DNA of 64,000 nucleotides from Sphingorhabdus sp. (GTDB taxonomy: Bacteria; Pseudomonadota; Alphaproteobacteria; Sphingomonadales; Sphingomonadaceae): positions 246,822 through 310,821 of the forward strand of contig NZ_JAAVVZ010000002.1 of NCBI RefSeq assembly GCF_023910635.1, given 5' to 3'. Positions 1 through 10,700 of the stretch are shown here, in pieces. Position 1 is the first letter of the stretch. Every line of letters begins with the position of its first letter. Below the pieces are notes generated by a model. It made no database searches. It worked only from the letters and a program-made list of their open reading frames with translations, and had not been told where the DNA came from. A program made the translations under genes and the position numbers.

Positions 1-1065
1 ACTGGCCTCGATGAGCTTAATTTGGCCAAGTCGAAGCGACGAGAAGGTTTAGTCACAATCGCTCGTTTCGAGGAGCTTGAACGAGTCTACGGCTCTGACA
101 TAGAACGACTTCAGGGACTTGAAGAAGGAGGGGGCCTTTTTGCGGTTCGCGCAGGCAGAGCCTGCCCATTATGCGGGGCGTCGGCTGAAGCGCATACGAT
201 GACTTACGACTCAAGCCAAATCGCAGAAGTCCGAAACGCAACTTTGCGGGAGATTGCCAAAATACAGAGTGAGCGGGACGATTTGCGCTACACCCTTGCA
301 TCTGTGCGCGCTGAGCTTGACATCAACGAACAAGAAATCCTACGGATATTGGCCAAAATCGACGAAGCGGAAAATTCCCTATCTCAAGCGCGACCGGACG
401 AAGCAGCATCACGTAAATTATACGAAGAGCGCGGTGATGTCAGAGACTCTTTAAGAATAACGCTTGAACTATTCAGGCAAAGGGACAAATTGCAGGTCCG
501 CTTTTCGCAGTTATCCGCTTCGATCCCGAGAGGCCGTGGTGATGACAAACTATCTGTGGGTATCGACGGGCCGACCGGACACGCTTTGGCTGCCAAGGTT
601 CAAGAAGTGCTGTCCGCTTGGCAGTTCCCTAATAGTCCGACAGTTTCATTTAACGATGAAACACAAGACATTCGCTTGAACGGCAAACCACGCGCAGCGA
701 ATGGAAAGGGCGTCAGGGCTATCCTTCACGCGGCTTCAAAAGTGGCTGCGCTACTGCTGTGTCAAGAGAAGGACCTCCCTCATCCTGGCTTTGTGGTGCT
801 CGATACCCCGCTGCTAACTTATCGGGAACCTCTCAAAAATCCTAAACACGGTGAGCTGGCTGATGATGAAGCTGCTTTGAAGGCTACTTCGCTTCACGAA
901 GCTTTCTATCAGCATCTGATTAGCCTGAAAGATCAGGCTCAAATCGTCGTCTTGGAGAACGCGGACCCTCCGTTATCGTTACGGGAGGAAATGAATATCA
1001 TCACTTTCACCGGTGGAGGCGAAAATGACAGGTTTGGTTTGTTCCCTGCCCAAATACCCAGCTAA
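1..1065 (+). CDS. Rad50/SMC-like ATPase, C-terminal part (5' end outside window)
   Basis: The frame is open from base 1 and continues through 22, so the gene starts left of the window and only about the last 354 residues are seen. The visible part has a CPLCG motif flanked by heptad-like, charged, helix-forming sequence, as in the zinc hook and coiled coil of Rad50-like proteins. Further on are a Gly-rich NGKG stretch at the place of an ABC signature, a Walker-B-like VVLDTPL, and a VVLENADPP segment resembling the H-loop region. Such ATPases act in DNA repair or in anti-phage systems. Defence is plausible because accessory DNA follows directly, but the N-terminal Walker A and any partner genes are not visible. 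The exact family is not assigned. Confidence 0.6.
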   Translation, partial: TGLDELNLAKSKRREGLVTIARFEELERVYGSDIERLQGLEEGGGLFAVRAGRACPLCGASAEAHTMTYDSSQIAEVRNATLREIAKIQSERDDLRYTLASVRAELDINEQEILRILAKIDEAENSLSQARPDEAASRKLYEERGDVRDSLRITLELFRQRDKLQVRFSQLSASIPRGRGDDKLSVGIDGPTGHALAAKVQEVLSAWQFPNSPTVSFNDETQDIRLNGKPRAANGKGVRAILHAASKVAALLLCQEKDLPHPGFVVLDTPLLTYREPLKNPKHGELADDEAALKATSLHEAFYQHLISLKDQAQIVVLENADPPLSLREEMNIITFTGGGENDRFGLFPAQIPS

Positions 1066-1509
1066 CAAGCGCCCCAATGCGAATCCAGCCGGTCAATAAC
1101 TGACACCACAACAGCGACCAATGTCGGATTTGGAGCAAAACTCCTGCTCGTTCCAATGTCGCAAATGTCTCGTTAGCGGAATTAGCCCTGCGATGAATGA
1201 ACGTCCGTATTGGCCGCTTTCCTTGTAACACCAGACTGTCGGCACAGTCCAACGAAGCTGCCATATCAACTTTTCTGATGCAATGTCTGCTTCGGCCAAT
1301 TAGGGTGCCAAAAGTGGACAGGCGGGAAACAGCCAATTTTGTCGTACTTCATAGGTTTTGTTGGTCTGGGACTGCCAGTTCTGCTTGAATAACCCAGTAT
1401 GGTGGAGTTGTATATTTGTGTCTAAATAATGCACTAAGGCCTCCTTGCCAAATGAACGGGCCAAGTCTATTATTTAACATAAGATATATTATCGAACTTA
1501 TTGATTGTA
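1066..1509. other. Gene-free stretch left of an IS3 remnant
   Basis: No open frame here has a ribosome site, a domain or credible composition. The overlapping short frames on both strands look like noise. The stretch separates the Rad50-like gene from the transposase remnant and is probably decayed mobile DNA. Confidence 0.4.
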
Positions 1510-1740
1510 AGCGCTGGTCGAAGGAGCGCCGCGTGGAATCGCATTATATGTCCCCTGGCAACCTGACCCAGAATGCGTTTGTCGAGAGCTTCAATGGCAA
1601 ACTGCGCGACGAAAGCCAAACGAGACGCTGTTCACGTTGCTGGCTCACGCACATGCTGAGCTGGCCGAATGACAGCACTATTACAACACGGTCAGGCCGC
1701 ACCCTCGCCGAGATCGCAAAACAATCAGGGCGGTGACTTC
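1510..1740 (+). pseudogene. IS3-family transposase OrfB, C-terminal remnant, frameshifted
   Basis: The translation around 1545-1615 contains SHYMSPG followed by NAFVESFNGKLRDE, the end of the DDE integrase core of IS3-family OrfB proteins (the E is the catalytic glutamate). After about 1616 the match moves to another frame, where ETLFTLLAHAHAELAE is followed by a stop and then by YYNTVRPH, the usual OrfB tail. Frameshift plus stop and the missing N-terminal two thirds make this a dead fragment. It points rightward, toward the large operon. An IS3 fragment at 19740-20115 on the other side points leftward. Confidence 0.75.
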
Positions 1741-1860
1741 ACTCTGGTTCGCGCTCTTCGTTGTGCGCGCCAGCTGCCTCAATGCCACTTCGTCAAAGTC
1801 GTTTCGCCATCCTAAAAGAAGACATAGATTTATACCTTTGGCGCTTTGGGAATATCTAAA

Positions 1861-1875
1861 TTGAGTCAGACTCAA
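1861..1875 (-). terminator. Possible weak terminator hairpin after the six-gene operon
   Basis: A perfect inverted repeat, TTGAGTC-A-GACTCAA, lies 18 bases beyond the stop of the last operon gene and is followed on the minus strand by ATTTAG. The stem is AT-rich and the U-tract short, so termination would be weak. Positions 1741-1860 show no other recognisable feature. Confidence 0.3.
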
Positions 1876-1892
1876 CGCAGGTTGGTATCACA

Positions 1893-3536
1893 TCACGTTT
1901 CGGGCTTTAGATTGTGTCCAAAGTTCATGCCGACCATTGCGTTGAGTGCGGCGACGAGTTTTTCTTTCTCGGCTACCGGAATCGATTTGCCCATAATCTC
2001 GCCCATGATCTCGACCACGTCATCGGCTGCGTGGGTGTTGCGTTCGACCGGCGTTGACGCAACAACTTGATGTGCTTCAGGATTGACTGTGATTTCATCG
2101 GAAAGCTGGATCGTTGCTGCGCCGGGCGAACCTGCTCCCAGCGGAATGAACCAGAAGGAACAATCCGGGTTGCATTCGTTGGCTGGAAGTTGACTTATCG
2201 AGACCGAATAGCTCTCGCCATTTCTGATCGGTAGCATCGCTGATTGCGCATTTGTGAACGTAGTCTGCTGCCAGTTGGAATAGAATGCGCCAGCATTGCC
2301 CCCAGTTGCGCGGGCCACCGCTCCCGAGCTGTTGGTTATGATGGTAGACGCCACCGCAAGTCCCCACTGACCTGCGAAGCCGGGTGAACCGACATAGCCG
2401 ACAACAAACCCATCGGTATTAGCTTGATGCGTGCCCGCACCAATCGCCTGCGCTGAAGCCAAGGCAGCAACCGGGCCGCCATTGAGCGTCGTGCCTGTGA
2501 TAATGGCTCCGCCATTGGCATAGAGGGCCCCGTTGACTTTCGCCGTCCCTAATGTTGAGCTTCCCGTGACGTTTAGATTCCCGCTGACTGCGGCAGTTGA
2601 TAAATTGGTGTTGCCAGCAACTGAAAGCGCTCCAGAGAGCGTTGCGCTCTGCAGGGCAGATGCCTCTGTTACTGTAAGTGTACCGCCCACAGTCGCGACG
2701 CCCGATACGGCAAGGCTGGACGCGACAAGATCGGGATTTTGGACGGAAACCGCGGTGGAGAGCGAGGCGGTGATTGGCCGCCCTCCGCAAAACGCCGCTG
2801 TAACTACAACGGTAAACACCGTATCGGCAGTCAAAGGCACACCGGACCATTTTCCAATCTCTGCCGGTGTGACCTGTTGCTGGCCCTGACTCGGGTCGCT
2901 GTAATAAATGGTGACAGCGGTGGTATCGACAACCGACGAATTCCATACCAGCGCCACAGTCGTACCATGTGGTACCTGCGACACCGCATTAAAGGCACTG
3001 CCCTGCTGCACCGTCGCGGTCAGGCTGTCGAAGAAAAAGCCATAGGGAAAGGTGGTGATGGTGAAAGAACCAAAACGGGGCGCGCTGCCGCTGACCATCT
3101 CTTTGATTTGCACCGTGCTGGAGGCAGGCGTTGTTACCGTGGGGAAATCGTAGATTTCAAGCGTGATCGAGGCACCTGCCGCCAAAGCGACAGAATCGCC
3201 GGTTTCAGGTGCCAACACGAATAAAGCAGTCCCACTTTTGATTGTGCCTGATGTGTTGGTGAAGGACCAGTTGGTGGTGTCTGATACTTGCGTTTCTACA
3301 TTGCCGGTCGATTGCATCAACGCGGCACCCGAACCGACCAGGATGCTTAAAGAAACCGAAGCAAGATCGACCGTAGCACTGGTCGAGTTGGTGATAACGA
3401 TTTGCATCCGGCCCATGGTTGCATTTTCATTCGGCAGGCTTACGGTCAGTGGCATCGGATCGGTATAGACCGCATATGTCAATTGTGTGTCTGTGCCAGC
3501 GTCAAAGGATATCCAGCTGTTGGGAATATAGGTCAT
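1893..3536 (-). CDS. Fibre-like protein with tandem LxVxG repeats, last gene of the DUF6603 operon
   Basis: This 547-aa protein is unrecognised as a whole. Residues 1-170 are Thr/Ser/Val-rich beta-type sequence. Residues about 175-265 look like an Ig-like module, ending in PLTADTVFTVVVTA. Residues about 270-355 are short repeats such as LAVSGVATVGGTLTV, SGALSVAGNTNLS and SGNLNVTGSSTLG. This pattern is typical of beta-helical phage tail-fibre and similar surface stalks. A globular region follows (about 360-480), with a charged helical tail. No signal peptide or membrane segment is visible, and Cys is rare. It begins 15 bases after the 1407-aa gene, so it is the distal member of one transcript. 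A receptor-binding or spacer fibre is a guess from the repeat type. Confidence 0.6.
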   Translation of the reverse strand: MTYIPNSWISFDAGTDTQLTYAVYTDPMPLTVSLPNENATMGRMQIVITNSTSATVDLASVSLSILVGSGAALMQSTGNVETQVSDTTNWSFTNTSGTIKSGTALFVLAPETGDSVALAAGASITLEIYDFPTVTTPASSTVQIKEMVSGSAPRFGSFTITTFPYGFFFDSLTATVQQGSAFNAVSQVPHGTTVALVWNSSVVDTTAVTIYYSDPSQGQQQVTPAEIGKWSGVPLTADTVFTVVVTAAFCGGRPITASLSTAVSVQNPDLVASSLAVSGVATVGGTLTVTEASALQSATLSGALSVAGNTNLSTAAVSGNLNVTGSSTLGTAKVNGALYANGGAIITGTTLNGGPVAALASAQAIGAGTHQANTDGFVVGYVGSPGFAGQWGLAVASTIITNSSGAVARATGGNAGAFYSNWQQTTFTNAQSAMLPIRNGESYSVSISQLPANECNPDCSFWFIPLGAGSPGAATIQLSDEITVNPEAHQVVASTPVERNTHAADDVVEIMGEIMGKSIPVAEKEKLVAALNAMVGMNFGHNLKPET

Positions 3537-3551
3537 AAATTCTCCTGGTTT

Positions 3552-6500
3552 TCATTGCTTTTCTGTATGTGCGGCGGCACTGGAAATGCCCGAAGACAGT
3601 TGCAGCATGCCCCGGCGAAGCACCGGGGCGACGTTCGACAGCCGCGCCCGATTGTCGATCTTTGCAGTCGGATAAGACGTCCAACCGCTCGATTCATTTT
3701 CCAGCCAGGTCCAGTTGCCGACTTTCAGCTTAGGCGTTGGCAGCATCAGCGTTACATCGCCTTCCGCACTGATGATTTGATCTGTCATCACACCGTCGAT
3801 GCCAAAGCAGATATTCATCGCAGCCAGCGCTGCATCGACGAAATGGAGTGGCGGAGTGACGCTGACCGTCGGCAGAATCGCACTGGTCGCATGCACAGCA
3901 GCGCGCGGATCAACCAGCATCGAGATATAGCTTGCCGCGCCTGTGGGTTGCAGGAACAAATAATTGCGCGCTGTTCCACGGATCGGGTTCAGGTAGCCGT
4001 CAGCGGCTGCACCCGATTGTTCGACGATATTGAACTGATTATAATTATCGTCGGCGAAATAGCCGATCAGTCCGTCATCAACGCGCGCAATGTCGCCAAG
4101 CTCAACTGCAAATTCATAATCAGGCAGCGGCGAGGGCGCAGGGGCAAACGTAAATTGCCAGCTGGGATCGGGCAGAACGGGGCCGTCAAGCATCAGATCC
4201 AGCCGCGCCCGCACCATGGCCAGCGGGCGACCGAAGAGCGCAGCAAGGCTGTTGTCAAAGTTTGCACCCATCGGCACGGTTAACCACAAGGTTTCATCGA
4301 TACTCTGCAGAAAATCGGCAAATTGCGCCAAGGTCCTTTGGCTCAGCGCCAGCAGGAACGGCCCGAAATGCGGCAGGTTTGTCGCAATGTCAGCAAGAGA
4401 GGAATAGGCGCTATTGGGCGCATTGCGCCAACAAATGGTCGCCGCACCGCTGATCGGCACGCCCACCGCCATTTCGCCCAATGCCGCGCCATCAGCATCA
4501 TAGACCGAAAGCGCGCTATCAAGATGATTGGGCAGAACCCAGCCGCAAATGGGGTCGGCATCCGGATTGGCCGGGCCGAAAATCAACTGATCATCATTGG
4601 CCGACACCATATCAAAGTCCAGCCGCGCCGGTTGTAACAACACAGGCGGCAGTTGGATCAATGTTTCCGAGGCGGTCGGCAGTACTTTACTGCCCTGACT
4701 TTCCACCACTTCAAACGCGCCGGCGGTGGCAACCAGAGCCGCAGGCACTGTCGCTGTTAATTGCGTTGCGCTAACAAATTGAGTGGCAAGCGGCGTTGCC
4801 GCTGAATTGGGTGGGCCCATCTGTAACCCGGAAAAGGGCGAGAAACCAACGCCGTTCACGGTTAAGGTAAAGGTAGCTGCGCCTTGTTGCACGCTAGCCG
4901 GGCTAATCGATCCAATAGCGGCTCCGGCTGAGACGATGAACGGCATGGTAGCCGATGTCGATCCGCCGCTGGCGACGCTAATCTCCGCCTGTCCGGGAAC
5001 GGCGAGCAATGCCGCAGGCAGATCGGCGATCAGCGACGTGGCACTGACAAAGTCGGTGGCTAGCGCGACAGTGTTCCAAAACACCACCGAATCCGCTGTA
5101 AAACCATTTCCGGTAACAGCCATGGGTAACAATGCGGTTGACGCTGTTCCCGCCTCGATCAAATCGGGCGACAGCGCGGTGATCGAGGCGGTAGCACCTA
5201 CTGCCTGCGGCTCCATGTCGGTTGTTGTCCCAGTGCTGGCCTTTGTAACGGTCAATGTAGCGGGCGTTGATGTCAAAACCGGCGCAAGATCGTCGGGCAG
5301 AAAAACCTGTTCGGTCGCTTGGGATTGTTGCGTGATCGGCCACAGCGCCTGCCCCCATTCGTCGATCACGACCAGAGTGGAAAAGGAAAATTGGCCTGCA
5401 CGCCATGACTGAAAGGCGCTGGTCGGAAAGGGTGTCGTTTCGGGGATATTGCCAAGGTCGGGCGGATAGCTGCCGATGCCGCCAAGTAGGTCGGGCAAGG
5501 AAGGTGTGGTAACAACCGTGGTCGCTGTCGGCCCCAGAAACACACCCGACATGCCAAGCTGCAGCTGATTGTTAAAACCATCAAGCGTTTGGGAAAGCAG
5601 ATCCCATGCATCAGCATTTTGAACCTGACTGAGTAGCGCGTTCAGCGCGTCAAGTTCATCTTGCGGTAAATTGGGGTTGCTGGTCAGAAACGCATTAAGC
5701 CGCGCGCCCATGTTGAACGTCGCTGCTGGTGTCAGCTGAATCAGCCCGCCGATGGTTTGCACGTCTTCGACGCCGGTGCCGCTGCTCCAATGATATTGCC
5801 CGTCTTCATAGACCCAATTGGGTGTCGCCGCTGTACCCATGCTGACCGGATAATAGTTTGCCTCCCAGATCAGCAACAGCGGGTGCCAGGGATTTTGCGT
5901 CCAGCGATTGACGCTGGCAACAGGGTAGCAATTGACGGGCACTGCTACACCCGGATCGCCCATCGCGGTTGCAATGCCCTCTTGATCCGAACTGCTGAGC
6001 GCCTGCGCAATGATCGCTGCATTATAGGGATCGGTCAGGAAAAACTCATCAACCAGCGACGCGATTAAGGGCGCCGTCCAGGGAGCACCTGATGCCTGTG
6101 ACACATCAGGCTGTGGAATGGTCAGATGCGGCGTGGCCGCGCTGATCGTTGTACCAGCATAGCTGATCCCGGTCAGCAATTGCGTGGGAAAGCGGCAGAG
6201 CAGGCTGAACGGGTTTTTGACAATGCCCGACGACCCGGCACCGGCAATCAGCACCACCGGATTATTAGGCAGACGAAACGGCGTTTTGGCGATGCGTTTA
6301 AGGATGCGTGTGGCCGGCAACGCCTGAGCCCGTGCATGGGCCATGATTGCGGAGTTAAGCGCATCAGGCGTGTCGCCTTGGGGAACTGTCTGCAAGTCTG
6401 CGTTCACGATGGCAAGCTGAGCTGCGACTTTCCCGGCAAGCGAGGTGGGATCAGCAGGCTGCAGCGCTGCACTCAGCTTGGTATCATCTTCCAGCCCCGG

Positions 6501-7775
6501 CACCGCGCATGTCGGCCCAATAGCCTGTGGCCAGCGCAGAAATTTCCACCACATGACGTAAAGCTGCGCTTGCAGCGCGGCCAATGTGCGCAAATCATCA
6601 TCCAGCTTTTGCTGGTTCTGGACCAGCACAGCCAGCCATTTTTCTTCTTTGGCCAGTTCAGCAGGCGCAACCGGGTCGGCACCAGGGGCATCGACGATAT
6701 CCCAGCTAAACCCACCATTAAAGCGCTGGTAGAAGCTGGATTTCAGTTTGTCGGCCAGCCGTGCCGCGCCATCGGGCTCATCCATGACGTCCAGCATGTC
6801 GAGCTGGAATGCTTCGAGCAGTTCGGGCTGAACGTCTGTTCCCTGCGACTGTGCTGTGACCAAGGCTGTCAGAGCTTCTATGGAACTGTTGCCGACCGCG
6901 ATTGACACAGGTGTCTGGTTGGGCGCTCCACCCGGCGGCAGCGCGCCTGATTGCCAGGCGACACCTGTGACGCTGCCAGTATACAGCGACCAGCTGGCGA
7001 ACGCATCAGCTACGGTGCCATCAGGTAACGTCCAGCCGAGCGCGGCGATGGCATCCAAAAAATTGGCAGCCGTCAGTCCAGCAAGCGGATCGTCTTTCCC
7101 GGAAGAAAACCAGCCGATCACCTGATAGCTCATTGTGCCGTCGGCTTCGCCGTTCAGCGGATCGATGAACGAGAAGACGTTATTATTATGCGGTTGATAG
7201 GCGGAAAAGGCAGGATTGCCCGGGCCCATCGCGGTCAGGCCCAGCGACTGACCGCTTTCACTCCATGACCCTAGCAAGATATTGCGGCCAATATAAGTGG
7301 ATTCAGCTTTGCCACTCCCGCCTGCCGCAACCATATATAGTGATCCGACCGTAGATGCGGACGCAGGATCGCTGGGACCGCTTGGCCAGATATAATCACT
7401 TTCTATAATCCAGGCGGTGGAGATACGTGCGGTTTTCGGGCCGCTATAGCGTACAACCAGCCAGCGATTGGGCACCAGCGGATAGTTTGTCACCGAATTT
7501 TGCGCGTCCTGCGTCCCTGTCGTCAACGCGCGCGGCAAACGCCATTTCAGATAGACGCCATTATAATAGTCGGATGCCAAAACAGAGCCGACATAGCCTG
7601 AACTGGTAAAATTGGTATCGTTGCTAGCCGCCCCAGCTTGGCCATTAAGCCCCAATTTGAGCTGGCCATATTGCATTTGCGAGCGGACAAAAACGTTGCC
7701 GCCTTCGCGAAGATGATCATTGACCACAACCGCCTCGACAGTGATAGGAACGATTAAGGGGCCCTGGTCAGTCAT
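3552..7775 (-). CDS. Giant beta-rich hypothetical protein with two IPT/TIG-like repeats
   Basis: This 1407-aa protein belongs to no characterised family I can name. The N-terminal region holds YLKWRLPRAL and VPNRWLVVRY. I associate this Trp-rich pattern with very large uncharacterised proteins found beside DUF6603 proteins in other bacteria (from memory, not searched). Residues about 300-450 are helical and charged. Residues about 870-1040 contain two IPT/TIG-like Ig-fold repeats (for example NGFTADSVVFWN, then LIADLPAALL). The C-terminal third has repeated Trp- and Phe-rich beta sequence. There is no signal peptide, transmembrane segment or enzyme motif. The gaps are 11 bases to the upstream gene and 15 to the downstream one, so translation is probably coupled within the operon. 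Paralogy with the neighbouring 1115-aa protein is suggested by the shared TIG repeats. Confidence 0.65.
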   Translation of the reverse strand: MTDQGPLIVPITVEAVVVNDHLREGGNVFVRSQMQYGQLKLGLNGQAGAASNDTNFTSSGYVGSVLASDYYNGVYLKWRLPRALTTGTQDAQNSVTNYPLVPNRWLVVRYSGPKTARISTAWIIESDYIWPSGPSDPASASTVGSLYMVAAGGSGKAESTYIGRNILLGSWSESGQSLGLTAMGPGNPAFSAYQPHNNNVFSFIDPLNGEADGTMSYQVIGWFSSGKDDPLAGLTAANFLDAIAALGWTLPDGTVADAFASWSLYTGSVTGVAWQSGALPPGGAPNQTPVSIAVGNSSIEALTALVTAQSQGTDVQPELLEAFQLDMLDVMDEPDGAARLADKLKSSFYQRFNGGFSWDIVDAPGADPVAPAELAKEEKWLAVLVQNQQKLDDDLRTLAALQAQLYVMWWKFLRWPQAIGPTCAVPGLEDDTKLSAALQPADPTSLAGKVAAQLAIVNADLQTVPQGDTPDALNSAIMAHARAQALPATRILKRIAKTPFRLPNNPVVLIAGAGSSGIVKNPFSLLCRFPTQLLTGISYAGTTISAATPHLTIPQPDVSQASGAPWTAPLIASLVDEFFLTDPYNAAIIAQALSSSDQEGIATAMGDPGVAVPVNCYPVASVNRWTQNPWHPLLLIWEANYYPVSMGTAATPNWVYEDGQYHWSSGTGVEDVQTIGGLIQLTPAATFNMGARLNAFLTSNPNLPQDELDALNALLSQVQNADAWDLLSQTLDGFNNQLQLGMSGVFLGPTATTVVTTPSLPDLLGGIGSYPPDLGNIPETTPFPTSAFQSWRAGQFSFSTLVVIDEWGQALWPITQQSQATEQVFLPDDLAPVLTSTPATLTVTKASTGTTTDMEPQAVGATASITALSPDLIEAGTASTALLPMAVTGNGFTADSVVFWNTVALATDFVSATSLIADLPAALLAVPGQAEISVASGGSTSATMPFIVSAGAAIGSISPASVQQGAATFTLTVNGVGFSPFSGLQMGPPNSAATPLATQFVSATQLTATVPAALVATAGAFEVVESQGSKVLPTASETLIQLPPVLLQPARLDFDMVSANDDQLIFGPANPDADPICGWVLPNHLDSALSVYDADGAALGEMAVGVPISGAATICWRNAPNSAYSSLADIATNLPHFGPFLLALSQRTLAQFADFLQSIDETLWLTVPMGANFDNSLAALFGRPLAMVRARLDLMLDGPVLPDPSWQFTFAPAPSPLPDYEFAVELGDIARVDDGLIGYFADDNYNQFNIVEQSGAAADGYLNPIRGTARNYLFLQPTGAASYISMLVDPRAAVHATSAILPTVSVTPPLHFVDAALAAMNICFGIDGVMTDQIISAEGDVTLMLPTPKLKVGNWTWLENESSGWTSYPTAKIDNRARLSNVAPVLRRGMLQLSSGISSAAAHTEKQ

Positions 7776-7786
7776 AAAATGCCTCG

Positions 7787-10700
7787 TCAGCTGGGCAGGA
7801 ATGTTTGGGATTCGGGGGCTTTGACCAACTGGATGGCTAAGCCGCCTGGTCCAAACCCGCCATAAACGGTAAGCTTGATTGAGCCGCTGCCGACTGGCGC
7901 GATCACAGGATCGAGCAATCCGATAACCGGTTGCGGCGTCAATACGGAGACAGTCACACTATTGGATTCGGTTCCGCCAGAAAGTACAGTCACTGCAGCA
8001 TCACCTGCAGTGGTGAGCAATCCAGCAGGCACGGTTGCGGTTAACTGACCTGAATCATCGACTGTCGTTGAAAGTGGATTGCCGTTCCATTGGACAACCG
8101 CTGTGGTGGCGAAATTTACCCCGTCAACAACCAGCGTAAAACCGCTTCCATTCTGCATGGCAACCGCCGGGCGGGCAAAACCAATTGTTGGCTTGCTGGC
8201 CGCCACCGTAAAGGGCAGCACATTGGACGTTGCACCGCCGCTCTGCACCGCGATGCTTACGGCACCCGCATTGGCAATCACAGAAGCCGGTACCGTTGCA
8301 GTCAGCGATTGGTCATCCACAAAGCTGGTGGCAAGCGGCGAACCATTCCATTGGGCAACAGCAGAGCCATCAAACTGAGCGCCGGAAAGATAAAGCGTGA
8401 AGCCCACAGCCCCTGCAACCGCAATATTGGGCGTAACCGTCTTAAGTATCGGATCAGATGCCAGGATCGGCAAGGACACAGCATTGGTTGTTGCGCCATC
8501 AAGCACAACGGTGATCGCAGCAGAACCCGGGTCAGCAATCTGTGTCGCGGTTACACTGGCCTGAAGCTGCGTGACAGCGACGAATTTGGTCGGCAGCGCT
8601 GTGCCGTTCCAGCTCACCACCGCACCAGAAGCAAAGCCTTCGCCTTCGACAAGCAGCATAAAATCGCTGCTGCCGGCAAGCACAGCAAGCGGTTCCAGCC
8701 CGGTGGTCGCAAAGGACGGGTTGATTGTAAAATTGGCTGGTTGAGAGGGTATGCCACCACTGTTCTTGACGACAATGGCTGCAGTACCGACACTGCCCAG
8801 GCTGCTGGCATCAATCGTCGCAGTCAGTTGATGCGGGCCAACAAAAGTGGTCGGCAGCGCCGTCTGGTTCCAATTCACCACAGCACCAGCATCAAATTCC
8901 AAAACTCCGCAGGCCGTTGCCAATGCTGGCGCAAGCGAGGTGAGATCAAGCACGCTGGGAGGCGACGACAGGCCGGTTGCCGCGCGCAGCGGTGCGGTCA
9001 CAGGCGCTACATCCAGCAGCTGAGCACCGACATTGGCTAGCGACGTGACTGCGCGGGCATAGATTTGATTGCTGTCTTCGACACCAAAACGCAGGCCCTG
9101 ATAAGGTTCGGCCAGCGTCACCGCATCAGGAATGCCCTGAAATAAACAGAGCCGAACGCTTGGTGCCAACCGATCATCGCGGATCATCGCCACCGGTGCA
9201 CCGTCAAGCGTTGCGGACACGACAAGGTCGGGCCAATCATCAACCAATTGCGACCGGATGAGCACCCCGGTCATCGCCACTGTCGGCTGTGGGGGGGCCA
9301 TGGCCGTCAATGGATGCGGCCGCGCCTGCATCGTGCGCTCGGCGTTGCGGATTGCAGCAGACAGCGAAGGCACCATCGCCCGTCGGACGGCACTGTCCCC
9401 GGCATGGTGCACAGCGATGCTGGTTGCGCCCGCGGTCAGCGCGTCGAGCCACTGCTGATCCACATAAAAAAACCGGATCGATTCGGTCGGCAGCATCGCT
9501 GGATGGGGCACCAGATAGGAAAAAGGAAGCGGTTGCAGCCGGCGCAATGCCGCCAGCCATTGCGCGGCCGATTGCGTCTTTTCCGCCAGATTTTGGCTCA
9601 GTGCTTCGCCTGCACTAGCGGTGGTGAGCATGACATGACCGGCCACAGCGCGCGGTACCCGTCGCCTTACGCGCGTTCGGCGGTGCTGGTTCATCGGCGT
9701 CGCCAGCGGATGATCATTGCTACGCGCCGCGTTCAAAGCATCGGTCCAGCGCTGCCCAAGACCGCCTGCGACATGGCCAGTAAAGGCCCGCTTTGCCGCA
9801 TCACGCGCCAAAAGCTGCCGCGGCTCAGTGATACCGGCCATATGTGTCAACGCGGCCTTTTGCGCGATTGTGGTGACAGCACAATTGGCCGCGAGCCGCG
9901 TGGCATTAATGTCTTGAGCAAAGCTCGCATCGGCAAGCGCCAACGCGCGACCAATGTTCCATGCCGACGAATAGCTGAGGTCGAACAGACCCGCCCCTTG
10001 ATCGTAGATCAGCAATTCATCGGCATTTTTTGCCAGTGCCACGGGCGTTGCCGGATCGCCAACTTCGGGCAAGGGTTGCGGGACAACCGGTGAAAGCGGC
10101 CCGCGATACCAGGCAAAGCTTTGATCGCCCGAACCAGCAACAAAGGTGATCGGGGCATAGCCATCGTTCAACCGTCCGGCGACCGCAGCTGGTGGCGACG
10201 CGCTGGACGGTATCGGTAGCGCCAGACTGGCCGTTGCCTGTTCGCTGGTAATCAGGCCGGCAAGCAACGATTTGAAACTGATCGCCGTTGCCGGGAGCGA
10301 GGAAAACGACCAGTTGTAAAGCGACACCAACTGAACATCAACCACGCCACCGCTTGGCTTCTCCGGCAAAGCCTGACCGTTCGGGCCGAGATAGGGCGCA
10401 AAACCCTCCAGCGACACAAGATGCGCATAATAGCGGGTGGTGCCGCTGCTGTTGGCGATCGCCAAGCGATTGCATAACAGTACAGAGGCCAGCCCAACCC
10501 GCTCGTCCAGCGCATTCACGCCGCGGCAATGGGCCGTCAGGGCCAGTTCGTCAGCAGTCGGGGTCGTCGCCCGAAATGCCGCACCTGACACGATGATTGT
10601 CTGGCACTGCGACGCCAATATGTCAGGATCGGTGACAGCTAGCGGTGGTTTCAGAAAATTGGGATCAGCCGTGAGCAATTGAGCTACGGTCATCGTCTGG

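Noticed and set aside
3402..4283. A 293-codon plus-strand frame spanning the operon genes
   Set aside because: It crosses two tightly packed minus-strand genes and has the Arg/His/Gln-rich composition of antisense frames.
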